From contig NZ_VKCZ01000015.1 of NCBI RefSeq assembly GCF_009299835.1, positions 1 through 64,000 of the forward strand: a DNA stretch of 64,000 nucleotides, in the 5' to 3' direction. This stretch comes from Microlunatus speluncae. Its GTDB lineage: Bacteria; Actinomycetota; Actinomycetes; Propionibacteriales; Propionibacteriaceae. This document shows, in pieces, positions 24,492-32,673 of this stretch. The notes beneath the pieces were generated by a model, which ran no database searches, had not been told where the DNA came from, and saw only the letters and a program-made list of their open reading frames with translations. Position 1 is the stretch's first letter, and the number at the start of each line of letters is the position of its first letter. A program made the position numbers and the translations under genes.

Positions 24492-25391
24492 TCAGCGGTG
24501 AGGCTGGTCCGGGTTCTCGGCCGGGCCGAGTTCCGGGAGCAGGCGGGCCAGGGCCGGGTTGGTCGAGTCGGGGTGCCAGGCGGCGTGCAGAGTGACGGTG
24601 CGGGCGTCGGAGTCGTGGAGTTCGCGGTAGACGACGTTCTCGACGCGCATCGCGGTGCAGGAGCGCGGGACCAGGGCGAAGCCGCGGCCGGCCCGGACCA
24701 GGGCGAGCATGGTCGGCACCTGGGAGGCGATCTGTGCCTTCAGGAAATCCTGCACCCCGACCAGCGCGGCGCAGACGTCGTGCAGATAGCGTGATCCCTC
24801 CGGGCTGTAGCCGATGTAGTCCGACGCCACCTCGCTCAGCCGGACCGGTCCGGAACCGTGCGCGAGCGCATGCCCGGCGGGGATCGCCAGCACCAGTTGC
24901 TCGGTGTGGATCGGCGCCGAGGCAAGATCATCCGGAATCGGCGGCCGGACCAGACCGAGGTCGAGGGTGCCGCTGGCCAGGCCGGCGAACTGGACCTCGC
25001 TGGTCTCCTCGGTGAGCGCCACCGACACGCCGGGCAGCGACTTGGTGATCATGGTCAGGAAGTCGCCGAGCACGGCGTACGCGCCGATGGCGGTGAAGCC
25101 GAGCCGGATCGTCCCGATCTCGCCGGCCGCGATCCGGCGGGCCGAGTCCGGGGCGGCCTCGACCAGGGCCAGCACCCGGCGAGCGTCGGCGAGGAAGGCG
25201 CGGCCCGCGGCGGTCAGGCCGACGCCGCCCGGCCCGCGGTCGAACAGCCGGACCTGCAGCGCGCGTTCCAGGGTCTGGATCTGCCGGGTCAGCGGCGGCT
25301 GGGTCATCGACAGCCGGGCCGCGGCCCGGCCGAAGTGGAGTTCCTCGGCGACCGCGACGAAGCCGCGCAACTGGGCCAAGGAATAGTCCAT
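24492..25391 (-). CDS. LysR-family transcriptional regulator
   Basis: A 299-residue LTTR. The N-terminal winged helix (LRGFVAVAEELHFGRAAARLSMTQPPLTRQIQTLERAL) is textbook, followed by the periplasmic-binding-like effector domain (IRLGFTAIGAY, then LVLAIPAGHALA). It is divergent from the hydroxyacid dehydrogenase with 70 bases between, the standard arrangement for a LysR activator of its neighbour. Its C-terminus nearly abuts the membrane-protein gene. The effector domain resembles those that sense small aromatic or carboxylate ligands, but the ligand is not predictable. Confidence 0.92.
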   Translation of the reverse strand: MDYSLAQLRGFVAVAEELHFGRAAARLSMTQPPLTRQIQTLERALQVRLFDRGPGGVGLTAAGRAFLADARRVLALVEAAPDSARRIAAGEIGTIRLGFTAIGAYAVLGDFLTMITKSLPGVSVALTEETSEVQFAGLASGTLDLGLVRPPIPDDLASAPIHTEQLVLAIPAGHALAHGSGPVRLSEVASDYIGYSPEGSRYLHDVCAALVGVQDFLKAQIASQVPTMLALVRAGRGFALVPRSCTAMRVENVVYRELHDSDARTVTLHAAWHPDSTNPALARLLPELGPAENPDQPHR

Positions 25392-25461
25392 GCCCTGACG
25401 GTATCGGTCGATGCCGAGATCGACTTGGACGGGTATCGCCCGGTCACCCTACGGTTCCAGC

Positions 25462-26445
25462 ATGAGACTCGCCATGGCGATGACCCCTGCCCGTGCCGCC
25501 GACGTCTGCGACGACGCCACCCGGTCGCTGCTGGAGGAACGGTTCGAGGTGAGCTGGGGCAGCGATTCGCTGGACGCCGCCGAGCTGGTCCGGCTGACCG
25601 ACGGCGCCGAGGTGTTGATCACCAGCTGGGGCACGCCGCCGATCCCGCCGGAGCTGTTCGCCGGCGCGGCCGACCTCAAGATCGTCGCGCACGCGGCCGG
25701 CACCGTGAAGCGGCTGGTCCCGGTCGAGCTGCTGGCCGACCGGCTGACCGTCTTCTCCGCGGCGACCCGGATCGCCTGGTCGGTGGGGGAGTACTGTCTC
25801 GCCGCCTGCCTGACCCTGCATCGCCGGCTGCCGGCCTACGACGCGCGGACCCGGGCCGGCGGCTGGAAGCCGGACGCCTTCCGCGGCCGGGAGCTGCGCG
25901 GCCGGACCGTCGGGCTGATCGGCGGCTCCTCGACCGCCCGGGCGTTCCGGACTCTGCTCGCACCGTTCGGTGTCCGGGTGCTGTTGTACGACCCCTACCT
26001 TGATCAACAGAGGGCCCGGGAGCTCGACGTCACCCCGGCCGACCTGCCCGAGGTGATGACCGCCGACATCGTCTCGGTGCACGTGCCCGACCTGCCCGCC
26101 ACCCGCGGCATGATCACCGCCGAACTGCTGGCCCGGATGCCGGACGGTGGGGTCTTGATCAACTCCGCCCGGGCCGGAGCGATCGACCCCGAGGCGCTGG
26201 AGCGGGAGATACGGTCGGGACGGCTGCAGGTCGCGCTGGACGTGTACGACCCCGAGCCGGCCCGACTGTCGCCCGAGGTGTTCGCCGCGCCCAATGTGCT
26301 CCTCACCCCGCACATCGCCGGCGATTCGGTCGAGGGCCATCTGGCCCTGGTCCGCTACGTGCTCGACGACGTAATCGCCTTCCTGGACCACGGATCCCAC
26401 GGGCCCAGCTGGGTCGATCCCGCCCGCTGGTCGGTGCTCGCATGA
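25462..26445 (+). CDS. D-isomer-specific 2-hydroxyacid dehydrogenase
   Basis: A 327-residue NAD(P)-dependent dehydrogenase. The nucleotide-binding turn is GLIGGSSTARAF (near residue 154), a variant of the usual GxGxxG; catalytic-site motifs NSARAGAID (Arg near 238) and TPHIAGD (His near 285) are present. The family reduces 2-keto acids to D-2-hydroxy acids or the reverse. The ATG at MRLAMAMTP was preferred to a longer frame that has no ribosome binding site. Downstream enolase-superfamily and TIM-barrel genes suggest a role in sugar-acid metabolism; LysR upstream probably controls it. Confidence 0.86.
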   Translation: MRLAMAMTPARAADVCDDATRSLLEERFEVSWGSDSLDAAELVRLTDGAEVLITSWGTPPIPPELFAGAADLKIVAHAAGTVKRLVPVELLADRLTVFSAATRIAWSVGEYCLAACLTLHRRLPAYDARTRAGGWKPDAFRGRELRGRTVGLIGGSSTARAFRTLLAPFGVRVLLYDPYLDQQRARELDVTPADLPEVMTADIVSVHVPDLPATRGMITAELLARMPDGGVLINSARAGAIDPEALEREIRSGRLQVALDVYDPEPARLSPEVFAAPNVLLTPHIAGDSVEGHLALVRYVLDDVIAFLDHGSHGPSWVDPARWSVLA

Positions 26446-26477
26446 GGCCCGGCGCTGATCGGCACGTTCGGGTTGTT

Positions 26478-26541
26478 CGTTCCCTGAGCCTGTCGAAGGG
26501 CAGGCCACATCACCCTTGCCCTTCGACAGGCTCAGGGAACG
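26478..26541. repeat. Perfect 25-bp inverted repeat (interspersed palindrome)
   Basis: Two perfectly complementary 25-base arms (26478-26502 and 26517-26541, core CCCTGAGCCTGTCGAAGGGC) flank a 14-base loop. It follows the dehydrogenase stop by 32 bases and precedes the next gene, so it may terminate transcription, though no T-run follows. It is the same element as the copies near 168-400. Confidence 0.9.
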
Positions 26542-26596
26542 GAACACGATCCTGCCGCTCGATCAAACCTGCGCCCCCTCGATCCCGGAGGTCTTT

Positions 26597-27721
26597 ATGA
26601 GCACGGTGATCACGAAGCTGGAGACCTTCGTGGTGCCGGTCCCGTTCCGGCACGCGTTCGTGATCGGCAGTGGTCCGGTCGGCGGCGCGGCGGCGACCGG
26701 GGACGTGATCTTCGTCAAGCTCACCACCGGCGACGGCGTCGTCGGCTGGGGCGAGCAGCGGGCGCTGCCCAGCTGGAGCTATGAGACCGCCGACACGATC
26801 CTGACGGTGATCAACAAGGAGCTGGCGCCGTTGCTGATCGGCGCCGACCCGTTCGCGATCGAGGGCTTCCATCGCGCGGCCGACAAGGCGCTCAGCCCGT
26901 CGGTGTCCAACGGCTTCCCGTTCGCCCGGGCCGCGGTCGATCTCGCGCTGCATGATCTCGCCGGGAAACTGGCCGCGGTGCCGGTGCACGCATTGCTGGG
27001 CGGGGCGGTGCACCAGGAGCTCGCGCTCTGCTCGGCGATCGGGATCGACACCCCGGAGGCGATGGTCGACCGGGTCCGGTCCAGTGCCGACTACCACGCG
27101 TACAAGATCAAGATCCGGGGTGACGTCGCGGCCGACGCCGCGGCTCTGCGCGCGATCACGGAACCGGCCGCTGGCAAGCCGATCTGGCTGGACGCCAACC
27201 AGTCCTACCGGCCGTCGGCGCTGCACCAACTGCTGCGGCAGGTGGGCGACCTGCCCGGCCTGCACTGCGTCGAGCAACCGGTGCCGAGCACCGACTGGGC
27301 CGGGATGATCAAGGTCCGGGAGCGGACCGACCTGCCGGTGGCGATCGACGAGGGCAGCTTCTCCGCCGCCGACCTGGCCCGGACGGCCGTGCTCGGCGCC
27401 GCCGACCTGGTGGTGATCAAGATCTGCAAGGCCGGCGGGCTCCGGCCGGCGCTGCGGACCGCCGCGGTGGCCAAGGCGCACGGGCTCGAGATCCTGTCCA
27501 GCGGGCTGACCGACACCGGCGTCGGCTTCGCCGCGGCGCTCCACCTGTTCAGCCTGCTCGACCTCGCCCTGCCGGCCGAGTTGAACGGGCCGGAGCTGCT
27601 CTCCGAGCTCTACGTCGAGGGACTCGAGATCGACGACGCGATCGCCACGGTGCCGAACCGGCCCGGGCTCGGCGTCGAGGTCGACGAGGACCGGATCCGC
27701 GCGACCGCCCGCGAGCTGTAG
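26597..27721 (+). CDS. Enolase-superfamily racemase/epimerase or dehydratase (MR/MLE group)
   Basis: A 374-residue enolase-superfamily enzyme. Capping domain residues 1-125 are followed by the barrel with the catalytic KIKI pair (KxK, near 165), metal ligands Asp in LDANQ (near 200), Glu in CVEQPV (near 225) and Asp in AIDEG (near 250), and a second base Lys in VIKICKAGG (near 276). A KxK plus opposite K arrangement is typical of muconate cycloisomerase and dipeptide-epimerase-like members rather than mandelate racemase (which uses a His). GGAGGT lies just upstream of the ATG. Substrate unknown; context suggests a sugar or amino acid derivative. Confidence 0.82.
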   Translation: MSTVITKLETFVVPVPFRHAFVIGSGPVGGAAATGDVIFVKLTTGDGVVGWGEQRALPSWSYETADTILTVINKELAPLLIGADPFAIEGFHRAADKALSPSVSNGFPFARAAVDLALHDLAGKLAAVPVHALLGGAVHQELALCSAIGIDTPEAMVDRVRSSADYHAYKIKIRGDVAADAAALRAITEPAAGKPIWLDANQSYRPSALHQLLRQVGDLPGLHCVEQPVPSTDWAGMIKVRERTDLPVAIDEGSFSAADLARTAVLGAADLVVIKICKAGGLRPALRTAAVAKAHGLEILSSGLTDTGVGFAAALHLFSLLDLALPAELNGPELLSELYVEGLEIDDAIATVPNRPGLGVEVDEDRIRATAREL

Positions 27722-27740
27722 GAAAGAGGAAGAGGAAAAG

Positions 27741-28541
27741 ATGGTCACCTGGTCGGTCTTCAGCAAGCCCTGGCGCACCCTGGCCCCCGGTCCGCTCGCC
27801 GAGCTGATCGCCGGACTCGGCTTCACCGGCGTCGAGGTGCCGGTCCGGCCGGGCTGCTTCCTCGACCCGGACAACGCCGGCGCGGAGTTGCCGGGTTTCG
27901 TCCGGACGCTGGCCGAGCACGGGATCGAGGTGATCAGCGTCGCCGCCGACCCCGTCGAGCCGGTCTTCGCGGCCTGCGCCGAGGCCGGGGTCGGGATGAT
28001 CCGCACCATGGCCCCGGTCGGCGACGACGGCTATCGCGCGTCCGTGGATCGGCTGCGGCGGGACTGGGCCGACCGGGTCGTCCCGTTGAGCGCGAGCCAC
28101 GGCGTCCGGGTCGGGGTGCAGCTGCACCGCGGCAAGTACGTCGAGACCACCCTCGGCGTCCTGGCGCTGATCGAGGAGCTGCCCGGTTTCGAGCTGGTCT
28201 GGGACGCGGCGCACGACGCGCTGACGGGGGTCGACCCGGTGCGCAGTCTCGACCTGGCCTGGCCGCGGCTCGGGCTGGTCAACCTGAAGAACGGCGAGTA
28301 CTACCGGACGGCCGCGGATTCCGCTTCGAGCGAACCGCGCTATCGGGTCAGGTCGGGCCCGGCGGACTCCGGGATGGCTGACTGGGCCCGGATCATCGCC
28401 CACCTCAGGCGTCGCGACTGGGCCGGACCGGTCTGCCTGACCGCGGAATACAGCGACGCATCGGGCCCGGACCAGGTGGCGGAGTTGGTGCGGGCCGACC
28501 TGACCACGGCGCGCGACCTCTGGGACCGTACCGACCTGTGA
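27741..28541 (+). CDS. Sugar phosphate isomerase/epimerase-like TIM barrel
   Basis: A 266-residue AP-endonuclease-2/xylose-isomerase-like TIM barrel. Strand signatures LGFTGVEVPVRPG, GIEVISVAADP, LVWDAAHDAL and GLVNLKNGEY place potential metal ligands (Glu, Asp, His) at the barrel mouth. It lies 19 bases after the enolase-superfamily gene behind a strong purine-rich ribosome binding site (AGGAAAGAGGAAGAGG), so the two are probably co-expressed. The family includes isomerases and epimerases of sugars and inositols; the specific reaction cannot be read. Confidence 0.78.
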   Translation: MVTWSVFSKPWRTLAPGPLAELIAGLGFTGVEVPVRPGCFLDPDNAGAELPGFVRTLAEHGIEVISVAADPVEPVFAACAEAGVGMIRTMAPVGDDGYRASVDRLRRDWADRVVPLSASHGVRVGVQLHRGKYVETTLGVLALIEELPGFELVWDAAHDALTGVDPVRSLDLAWPRLGLVNLKNGEYYRTAADSASSEPRYRVRSGPADSGMADWARIIAHLRRRDWAGPVCLTAEYSDASGPDQVAELVRADLTTARDLWDRTDL

Positions 28542-28661
28542 GCCTGCTGTGAGTCCACGGTGACGTAGGGCGCGGTTGGGCGCGAACGATACTCTGGCCT
28601 GCGTACTGGTGCATGCCTCGTGCCGTGCACAGGCCGACGAACCCGACTCAGCAGGCAGGTA

Positions 28662-30812
28662 ATGAACTTGAAGCGCATCCTCCGCGGGCCCATCCTCTGG
28701 ATCATCCTGGGTGTCGTGGTGATCGGCCTGCTGATCGATTTCAGCGGCCGGCTGGCCGGCGGTTTCCAGGACGTGCCGACCTCGCAGGTGGTGGCCCTGA
28801 TCAACGGCAACGACCACCTGAAGGAGGTCAAGCTGATCGACGGTGAGCAGACCATCCAGGTCACCGTCAACGACCAGCAGAAGCTCAAGGCCACCTGGGT
28901 CGGCAATCAGGACGACGCGCTGCGGGAGCGGCTGGATCAGCGCTACGCCGAGAAGACGCTGGACAACTGGGACGGTGAGAACCCGACGCCGGGCTTCTTC
29001 TCCTCCCTGCTCGGCACCCTGATCCCGTTCCTGATCATCGGCGTGCTGTTCTTCTTCCTGCTCAACTCCGTGCAGGGCGGCGGCAGTCGGGTGATGCAGT
29101 TCGGCAAGTCGAAGGCGAAGATCGCCAACAAGGACACCCCGAAGACCACCTTCAGCGACGTCGCCGGCTGCGAGGAGGCGATCGAGGAGCTCGAGGAGAT
29201 CAAGGAGTTCCTGGCCGAGCCGGCCAAGTTCCAGGCGGTCGGCGCCAAGATCCCCAAGGGTGTGCTGCTGTACGGGCCGCCCGGCACCGGCAAGACCCTG
29301 CTGGCCCGCGCGGTCGCGGGGGAGGCCGGCGTGCCGTTCTACTCGATCTCCGGCTCGGACTTCGTCGAGATGTTCGTCGGTGTCGGCGCCTCCCGGGTCC
29401 GTGATCTTTTCGAACAGGCCAAGGAGAATGCGCCGGCCATCGTCTTCATCGACGAGATCGACGCCGTCGGCCGGCACCGCGGTGCGGGCATGGGCGGCGG
29501 CCACGACGAGCGCGAGCAGACGCTGAACCAGTTGCTGGTCGAGATGGACGGCTTCGACGTCCGCGGCGGCGTGATCTTGATCGCCGCCACCAACCGGCCG
29601 GATGTGCTCGACCCGGCGCTGCTGCGGCCGGGCCGGTTCGACCGGCAGATCTCGGTCGAGGGCCCGGACCTGAAGGGCCGGTTCGCGATCCTGCAGGTGC
29701 ACGCGGCCGGCAAGCCGATGGCGCCCGATGTCGATCTTGAAGCGGTGGCCCGCCGGACCCCGGGATTCACCGGTGCCGACCTGGCCAACGTGCTCAACGA
29801 GGCCGCCCTGCTGACCGCCCGGCAGAACGCGCGGATGATCACCAACCACTTCCTGGACGAGGCGATCGACCGGGTCGTCGCCGGGCCGCAGAAGCGCAGC
29901 CGGCTGATGAACGAGCGGGAGAAGCTGGTCACCGCCTATCACGAGGGCGGCCACGCCCTCGTCGCCGCGGCGCTGCCCGGCACTGACCCGGTGCAGAAGG
30001 TGACGATCCTGCCCCGCGGCCGCGCCCTCGGCTACACGATGGTGCTGCCGGAGGTGGACAAGTACTCCAACACCCGGGCCGAGCTCCTTGATCAACTCGC
30101 CTACATGATGGGCGGCCGGGCGGCCGAGGAACTGGTCTTCCACGACCCGACCACGGGCGCCAGCAACGACATCGAGAAGGCCACCAACCTGGCCCGCGCC
30201 ATGGTCACCCAGTACGGGATGACCGAGCGGCTGGGCGCGGTCAAGCTCGGCAGCGGTGACGCGGAACCGTTCCTCGGCCGCGACATGGGCGCCAGCCACC
30301 GCGACTACTCGGAGCAGAAGGCGGCCGCGGTCGACGAGGAGGTCGCGGCCCTGATCGCCACCGCGCACCAGGAGGCGTTCGACATCCTGACCGCGAACCG
30401 CGACGTGCTGGACGACCTGGTCCGGACGCTGTTCGAGCGGGAGACCCTGGACCGGCAAGAGGTCGCGGAGGTGTTCAAGCCGCTGAAGCTGTGGCCGAAG
30501 CGCCCGGCCTGGACCGGCTCGGACCAGCGCCAGCCGTCGAGCATTCCGCCGGTGATGCCGCCGCCGCCTCAGCTCGAGCCGGCCTCGCCCAACGGGCAGC
30601 ACGCCAGCGGCAACGGCGTGCCGGGCTCGCACGGCTCGCCGGGCGGCACGTCGCTGCCGCCGGGGCATCAGCCGATGCCGCCGCAGCTGCCGGGCCAGCC
30701 GCCGACCGGGCCGCAGCCGCCGACCGGTGGGCCCGGACCGCAGCAGCCGCTGGACTCGTCTCAGTGGCCGCCGCAGCCGTCCCAGCCGCCGCACGACCCC
30801 GAGCAGCGGTGA
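28662..30812 (+). CDS. ftsH: ATP-dependent zinc metalloprotease FtsH
   Basis: A 716-residue membrane AAA protease that degrades unassembled or damaged membrane proteins. Two membrane helices (about residues 8-26 and 118-138) flank a small extracytoplasmic domain. The AAA module has Walker A GPPGTGKT near residue 204 and Walker B IVFIDEIDAVGRHRG; the protease domain has the zinc motif HEGGH near 427. The last 100 residues form a Pro/Gly/Gln-rich tail typical of actinobacterial FtsH. Its stop overlaps the GTG of folE by four bases, the common ftsH-folE coupling. Confidence 0.97.
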   Translation: MNLKRILRGPILWIILGVVVIGLLIDFSGRLAGGFQDVPTSQVVALINGNDHLKEVKLIDGEQTIQVTVNDQQKLKATWVGNQDDALRERLDQRYAEKTLDNWDGENPTPGFFSSLLGTLIPFLIIGVLFFFLLNSVQGGGSRVMQFGKSKAKIANKDTPKTTFSDVAGCEEAIEELEEIKEFLAEPAKFQAVGAKIPKGVLLYGPPGTGKTLLARAVAGEAGVPFYSISGSDFVEMFVGVGASRVRDLFEQAKENAPAIVFIDEIDAVGRHRGAGMGGGHDEREQTLNQLLVEMDGFDVRGGVILIAATNRPDVLDPALLRPGRFDRQISVEGPDLKGRFAILQVHAAGKPMAPDVDLEAVARRTPGFTGADLANVLNEAALLTARQNARMITNHFLDEAIDRVVAGPQKRSRLMNEREKLVTAYHEGGHALVAAALPGTDPVQKVTILPRGRALGYTMVLPEVDKYSNTRAELLDQLAYMMGGRAAEELVFHDPTTGASNDIEKATNLARAMVTQYGMTERLGAVKLGSGDAEPFLGRDMGASHRDYSEQKAAAVDEEVAALIATAHQEAFDILTANRDVLDDLVRTLFERETLDRQEVAEVFKPLKLWPKRPAWTGSDQRQPSSIPPVMPPPPQLEPASPNGQHASGNGVPGSHGSPGGTSLPPGHQPMPPQLPGQPPTGPQPPTGGPGPQQPLDSSQWPPQPSQPPHDPEQR

Positions 30813-31393
30813 GTGACGGCAAGCCCTTCGATCATGATCGGATCGCCGCGGCGGTGCGCGAGATTCTGATCGGCATCGGGGAGGATCCCGATCGCGACGG
30901 GCTGCAGGACACGCCGGACCGGGTGGCGCGGGCGTACGCGGAGATGTTCGTCGGGCTCACCCAGCGCCCGGAGGACGTGCTGGCCACCACCTTCGACCTG
31001 GGCCACGACGAGTTCGTGCTGGTCAAGGACATCGAGGTGTGGAGCTGTTGCGAGCACCACCTGGTGCCGTTCACCGGCGTCGCCCACGTCGGCTACATCC
31101 CGGGGGCGCACGGCCGGATCACCGGGCTGAGCAAGCTGGCCCGGTTGGTCGACGTGTTCGCCAAACGGCCGCAGGTGCAGGAGCGGCTGACCACCCAGGT
31201 GGCCGACGCCCTGGTCGACTTCCTCGAGCCCGGCGGCGTGATCGTGGTGCTGGAGTGCGAGCACCTGTGCATGACCATGCGCGGCGTCCGCAAGCCCGGC
31301 TCCCGGACCGTCACCAGTGCGGTCCGCGGTCAGCTCCGCAACGCCGCCACCCGGGCCGAGGCCATGTCCTTGATCATGAACGGCCAGCACTAA
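30809..31393 (+). CDS. folE: GTP cyclohydrolase I
   Basis: A 194-residue enzyme catalysing the first step of tetrahydrofolate synthesis, GTP to dihydroneopterin triphosphate. Zinc-binding and active-site motifs are intact: CCEHHLVPF near residue 80 and CEHLCMTMRG near 150; GEDPDRDGLQDTPDRVARAY is the signature N-terminal stretch. GTG start overlaps ftsH (GTGA). The remaining fol genes (folP, folB, folK) normally follow at once, but here lie 14 kb downstream past an insertion. The stop codon is embedded in the arm of a large terminator hairpin. Confidence 0.97.
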   Translation: MSDGKPFDHDRIAAAVREILIGIGEDPDRDGLQDTPDRVARAYAEMFVGLTQRPEDVLATTFDLGHDEFVLVKDIEVWSCCEHHLVPFTGVAHVGYIPGAHGRITGLSKLARLVDVFAKRPQVQERLTTQVADALVDFLEPGGVIVVLECEHLCMTMRGVRKPGSRTVTSAVRGQLRNAATRAEAMSLIMNGQH

Positions 31394-31455
31394 ACCCCGA
31401 CTTGTCAGAACTAGGGGACGCTGTAGCGTGCCCTCGTTCTGACAACTCGGGGTTT
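31392..31455. terminator. Long bidirectional hairpin between folE and a convergent gene
   Basis: Two 20-base arms, AAACCCCGACTTGTCAGAAC and its complement with one mismatch, bracket an inner AGGG/CCCT and CGC-TGTA-GCG stem. The outer arms begin at the folE stop codon and end at the stop of the convergent metallopeptidase gene, so each strand ends in TTT. It fits a shared bidirectional terminator. Confidence 0.9.
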
Positions 31456-32611
31456 ACTTCACTGATTTGGAAGTGGCGCGCCAGGTGTTGCAGCGGCCGA
31501 AGTCGGTGCTTTCGTAGCCGCGTTCCAGCCAGCGGTACTGGGCCGAGCTGGAGCCGTGATCGGGTTTCCGTGACTCCGGCGGGTCCTCGTCGCCGGTGTA
31601 GGAATGCCATTCTCGGATCTCGTAGAGATCATCGCTGTCCAGCTCGATCGAGTCCTCGGCGTAGCTGAGGAACACACCCTCGAAGCACTGCGCCTGCAAC
31701 TCCAGCCGCCGGCTCAACTCCAGTTGCTTCTTCTCGCTGGCCTCGGCCCAGGCGTACGAGTACTCGCGGAACATCCCGGTCTCCGACTGCAGGTGGTGGC
31801 CGAACTCGTGCGCCAGCAGGCCGACGTAGCCGAGCCGGGCGAAGGTGTACGCCTCCCGGTCGTCGTCGCTCGTCACCGGCCAGTAGATCGTCTCGTCGGC
31901 GGAGCAGTAGTAGGCGGGCGAACCGTCCTGGTCGAGGTCGCCGCAGGGCGCTTCGATCTTGCCGGAGTACGGCCGCACCTTCGGCGTGCTCAACTCGAAG
32001 CCGAGCCCGGCGAACGGCTTGCGGTAGACCTTGACCATGCAGTCGACCAGGTCCTCCAGGTAGGGCTTCAGCTTGGAATTCTTCAGCGCCGGCTTCGGCC
32101 GTCGGACCTTGATCGAACACTCACCCGCGCCGCGCTTCAGCTCGAGGTTGTAGAGCGAGTTCTTGGTCAAGCCGGTCTCCGGCTCCTGGCGCGGCGGCTT
32201 GGTCGGCGACGGCTTGGTCGGTGTCGGAGTCGGCTTGGGGGAGGGCGTGGTCGGTCGCGGGGTGGGCGTGGGCCGGCGGCTCGGGGTTTCGGTCGGCGTC
32301 CAGGTCGGGATCGACCCGGCGTCCTGGTCGCGGTTGCTCAGCGCCGACAGGACCCCGACCGAGATGCCGACCACGGCGATCAGCATCACGACGATCCCGC
32401 CGACCAGCAGGATGATCAGCCCGCCACCGCGCTTGGGCGGCGGGGGTGGCGGCGGAGCGGACCAGCCGAACCCCGTCGGCGGTCCGGACGGCGGCGATCC
32501 CGGCGGGACGGCGCCCCAGGTTGGCCGGGGATCGGAGGGACCGGTCGACGTTGGACCCCAGGAGGGCTGGCCCGACGGCGGGGGCCAACCCGGTGGTCCC
32601 GATTGAGTCAT
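31454..32611 (-). CDS. Neutral zinc metallopeptidase, single-pass membrane protein (YpfJ-like)
   Basis: A 385-residue protein: a cytoplasmic Pro/Gly-rich N-terminus (1-58), one transmembrane helix (LIILLVGGIVVMLIAVVGISVGVL), a Thr/Pro/Lys linker (PTPTPRPTTPSP) and an extracytoplasmic peptidase domain with the HEFGHH zinc motif near residue 268 and a conserved downstream region (LELQAQCFEGVFL) that places the third ligand. This is the putative neutral zinc metallopeptidase family common in actinobacteria; substrates are unknown. It opens the insertion that separates folE from folP and is followed by the uronate genes on the same strand. Confidence 0.88.
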   Translation of the reverse strand: MTQSGPPGWPPPSGQPSWGPTSTGPSDPRPTWGAVPPGSPPSGPPTGFGWSAPPPPPPPKRGGGLIILLVGGIVVMLIAVVGISVGVLSALSNRDQDAGSIPTWTPTETPSRRPTPTPRPTTPSPKPTPTPTKPSPTKPPRQEPETGLTKNSLYNLELKRGAGECSIKVRRPKPALKNSKLKPYLEDLVDCMVKVYRKPFAGLGFELSTPKVRPYSGKIEAPCGDLDQDGSPAYYCSADETIYWPVTSDDDREAYTFARLGYVGLLAHEFGHHLQSETGMFREYSYAWAEASEKKQLELSRRLELQAQCFEGVFLSYAEDSIELDSDDLYEIREWHSYTGDEDPPESRKPDHGSSSAQYRWLERGYESTDFGRCNTWRATSKSVK

Positions 32612-32673
32612 CGGGGGTCAGCATAGACAACGTGAGGCGGCCCGGAACACGCCTGCGGCATCACGATTGAGGG

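Noticed and set aside
25392..25461. LysR T-N11-A box between the divergent LysR and dehydrogenase genes
   Set aside because: TCGG-N6-CCGA is present, but spacing and symmetry do not match a clear T-N11-A site.
27549..30794. A 1081-residue frame antisense to ftsH and its upstream genes
   Set aside because: Composition is typical of antisense frames in 70 percent GC DNA; ftsH and the TIM-barrel gene on the other strand are unambiguous.
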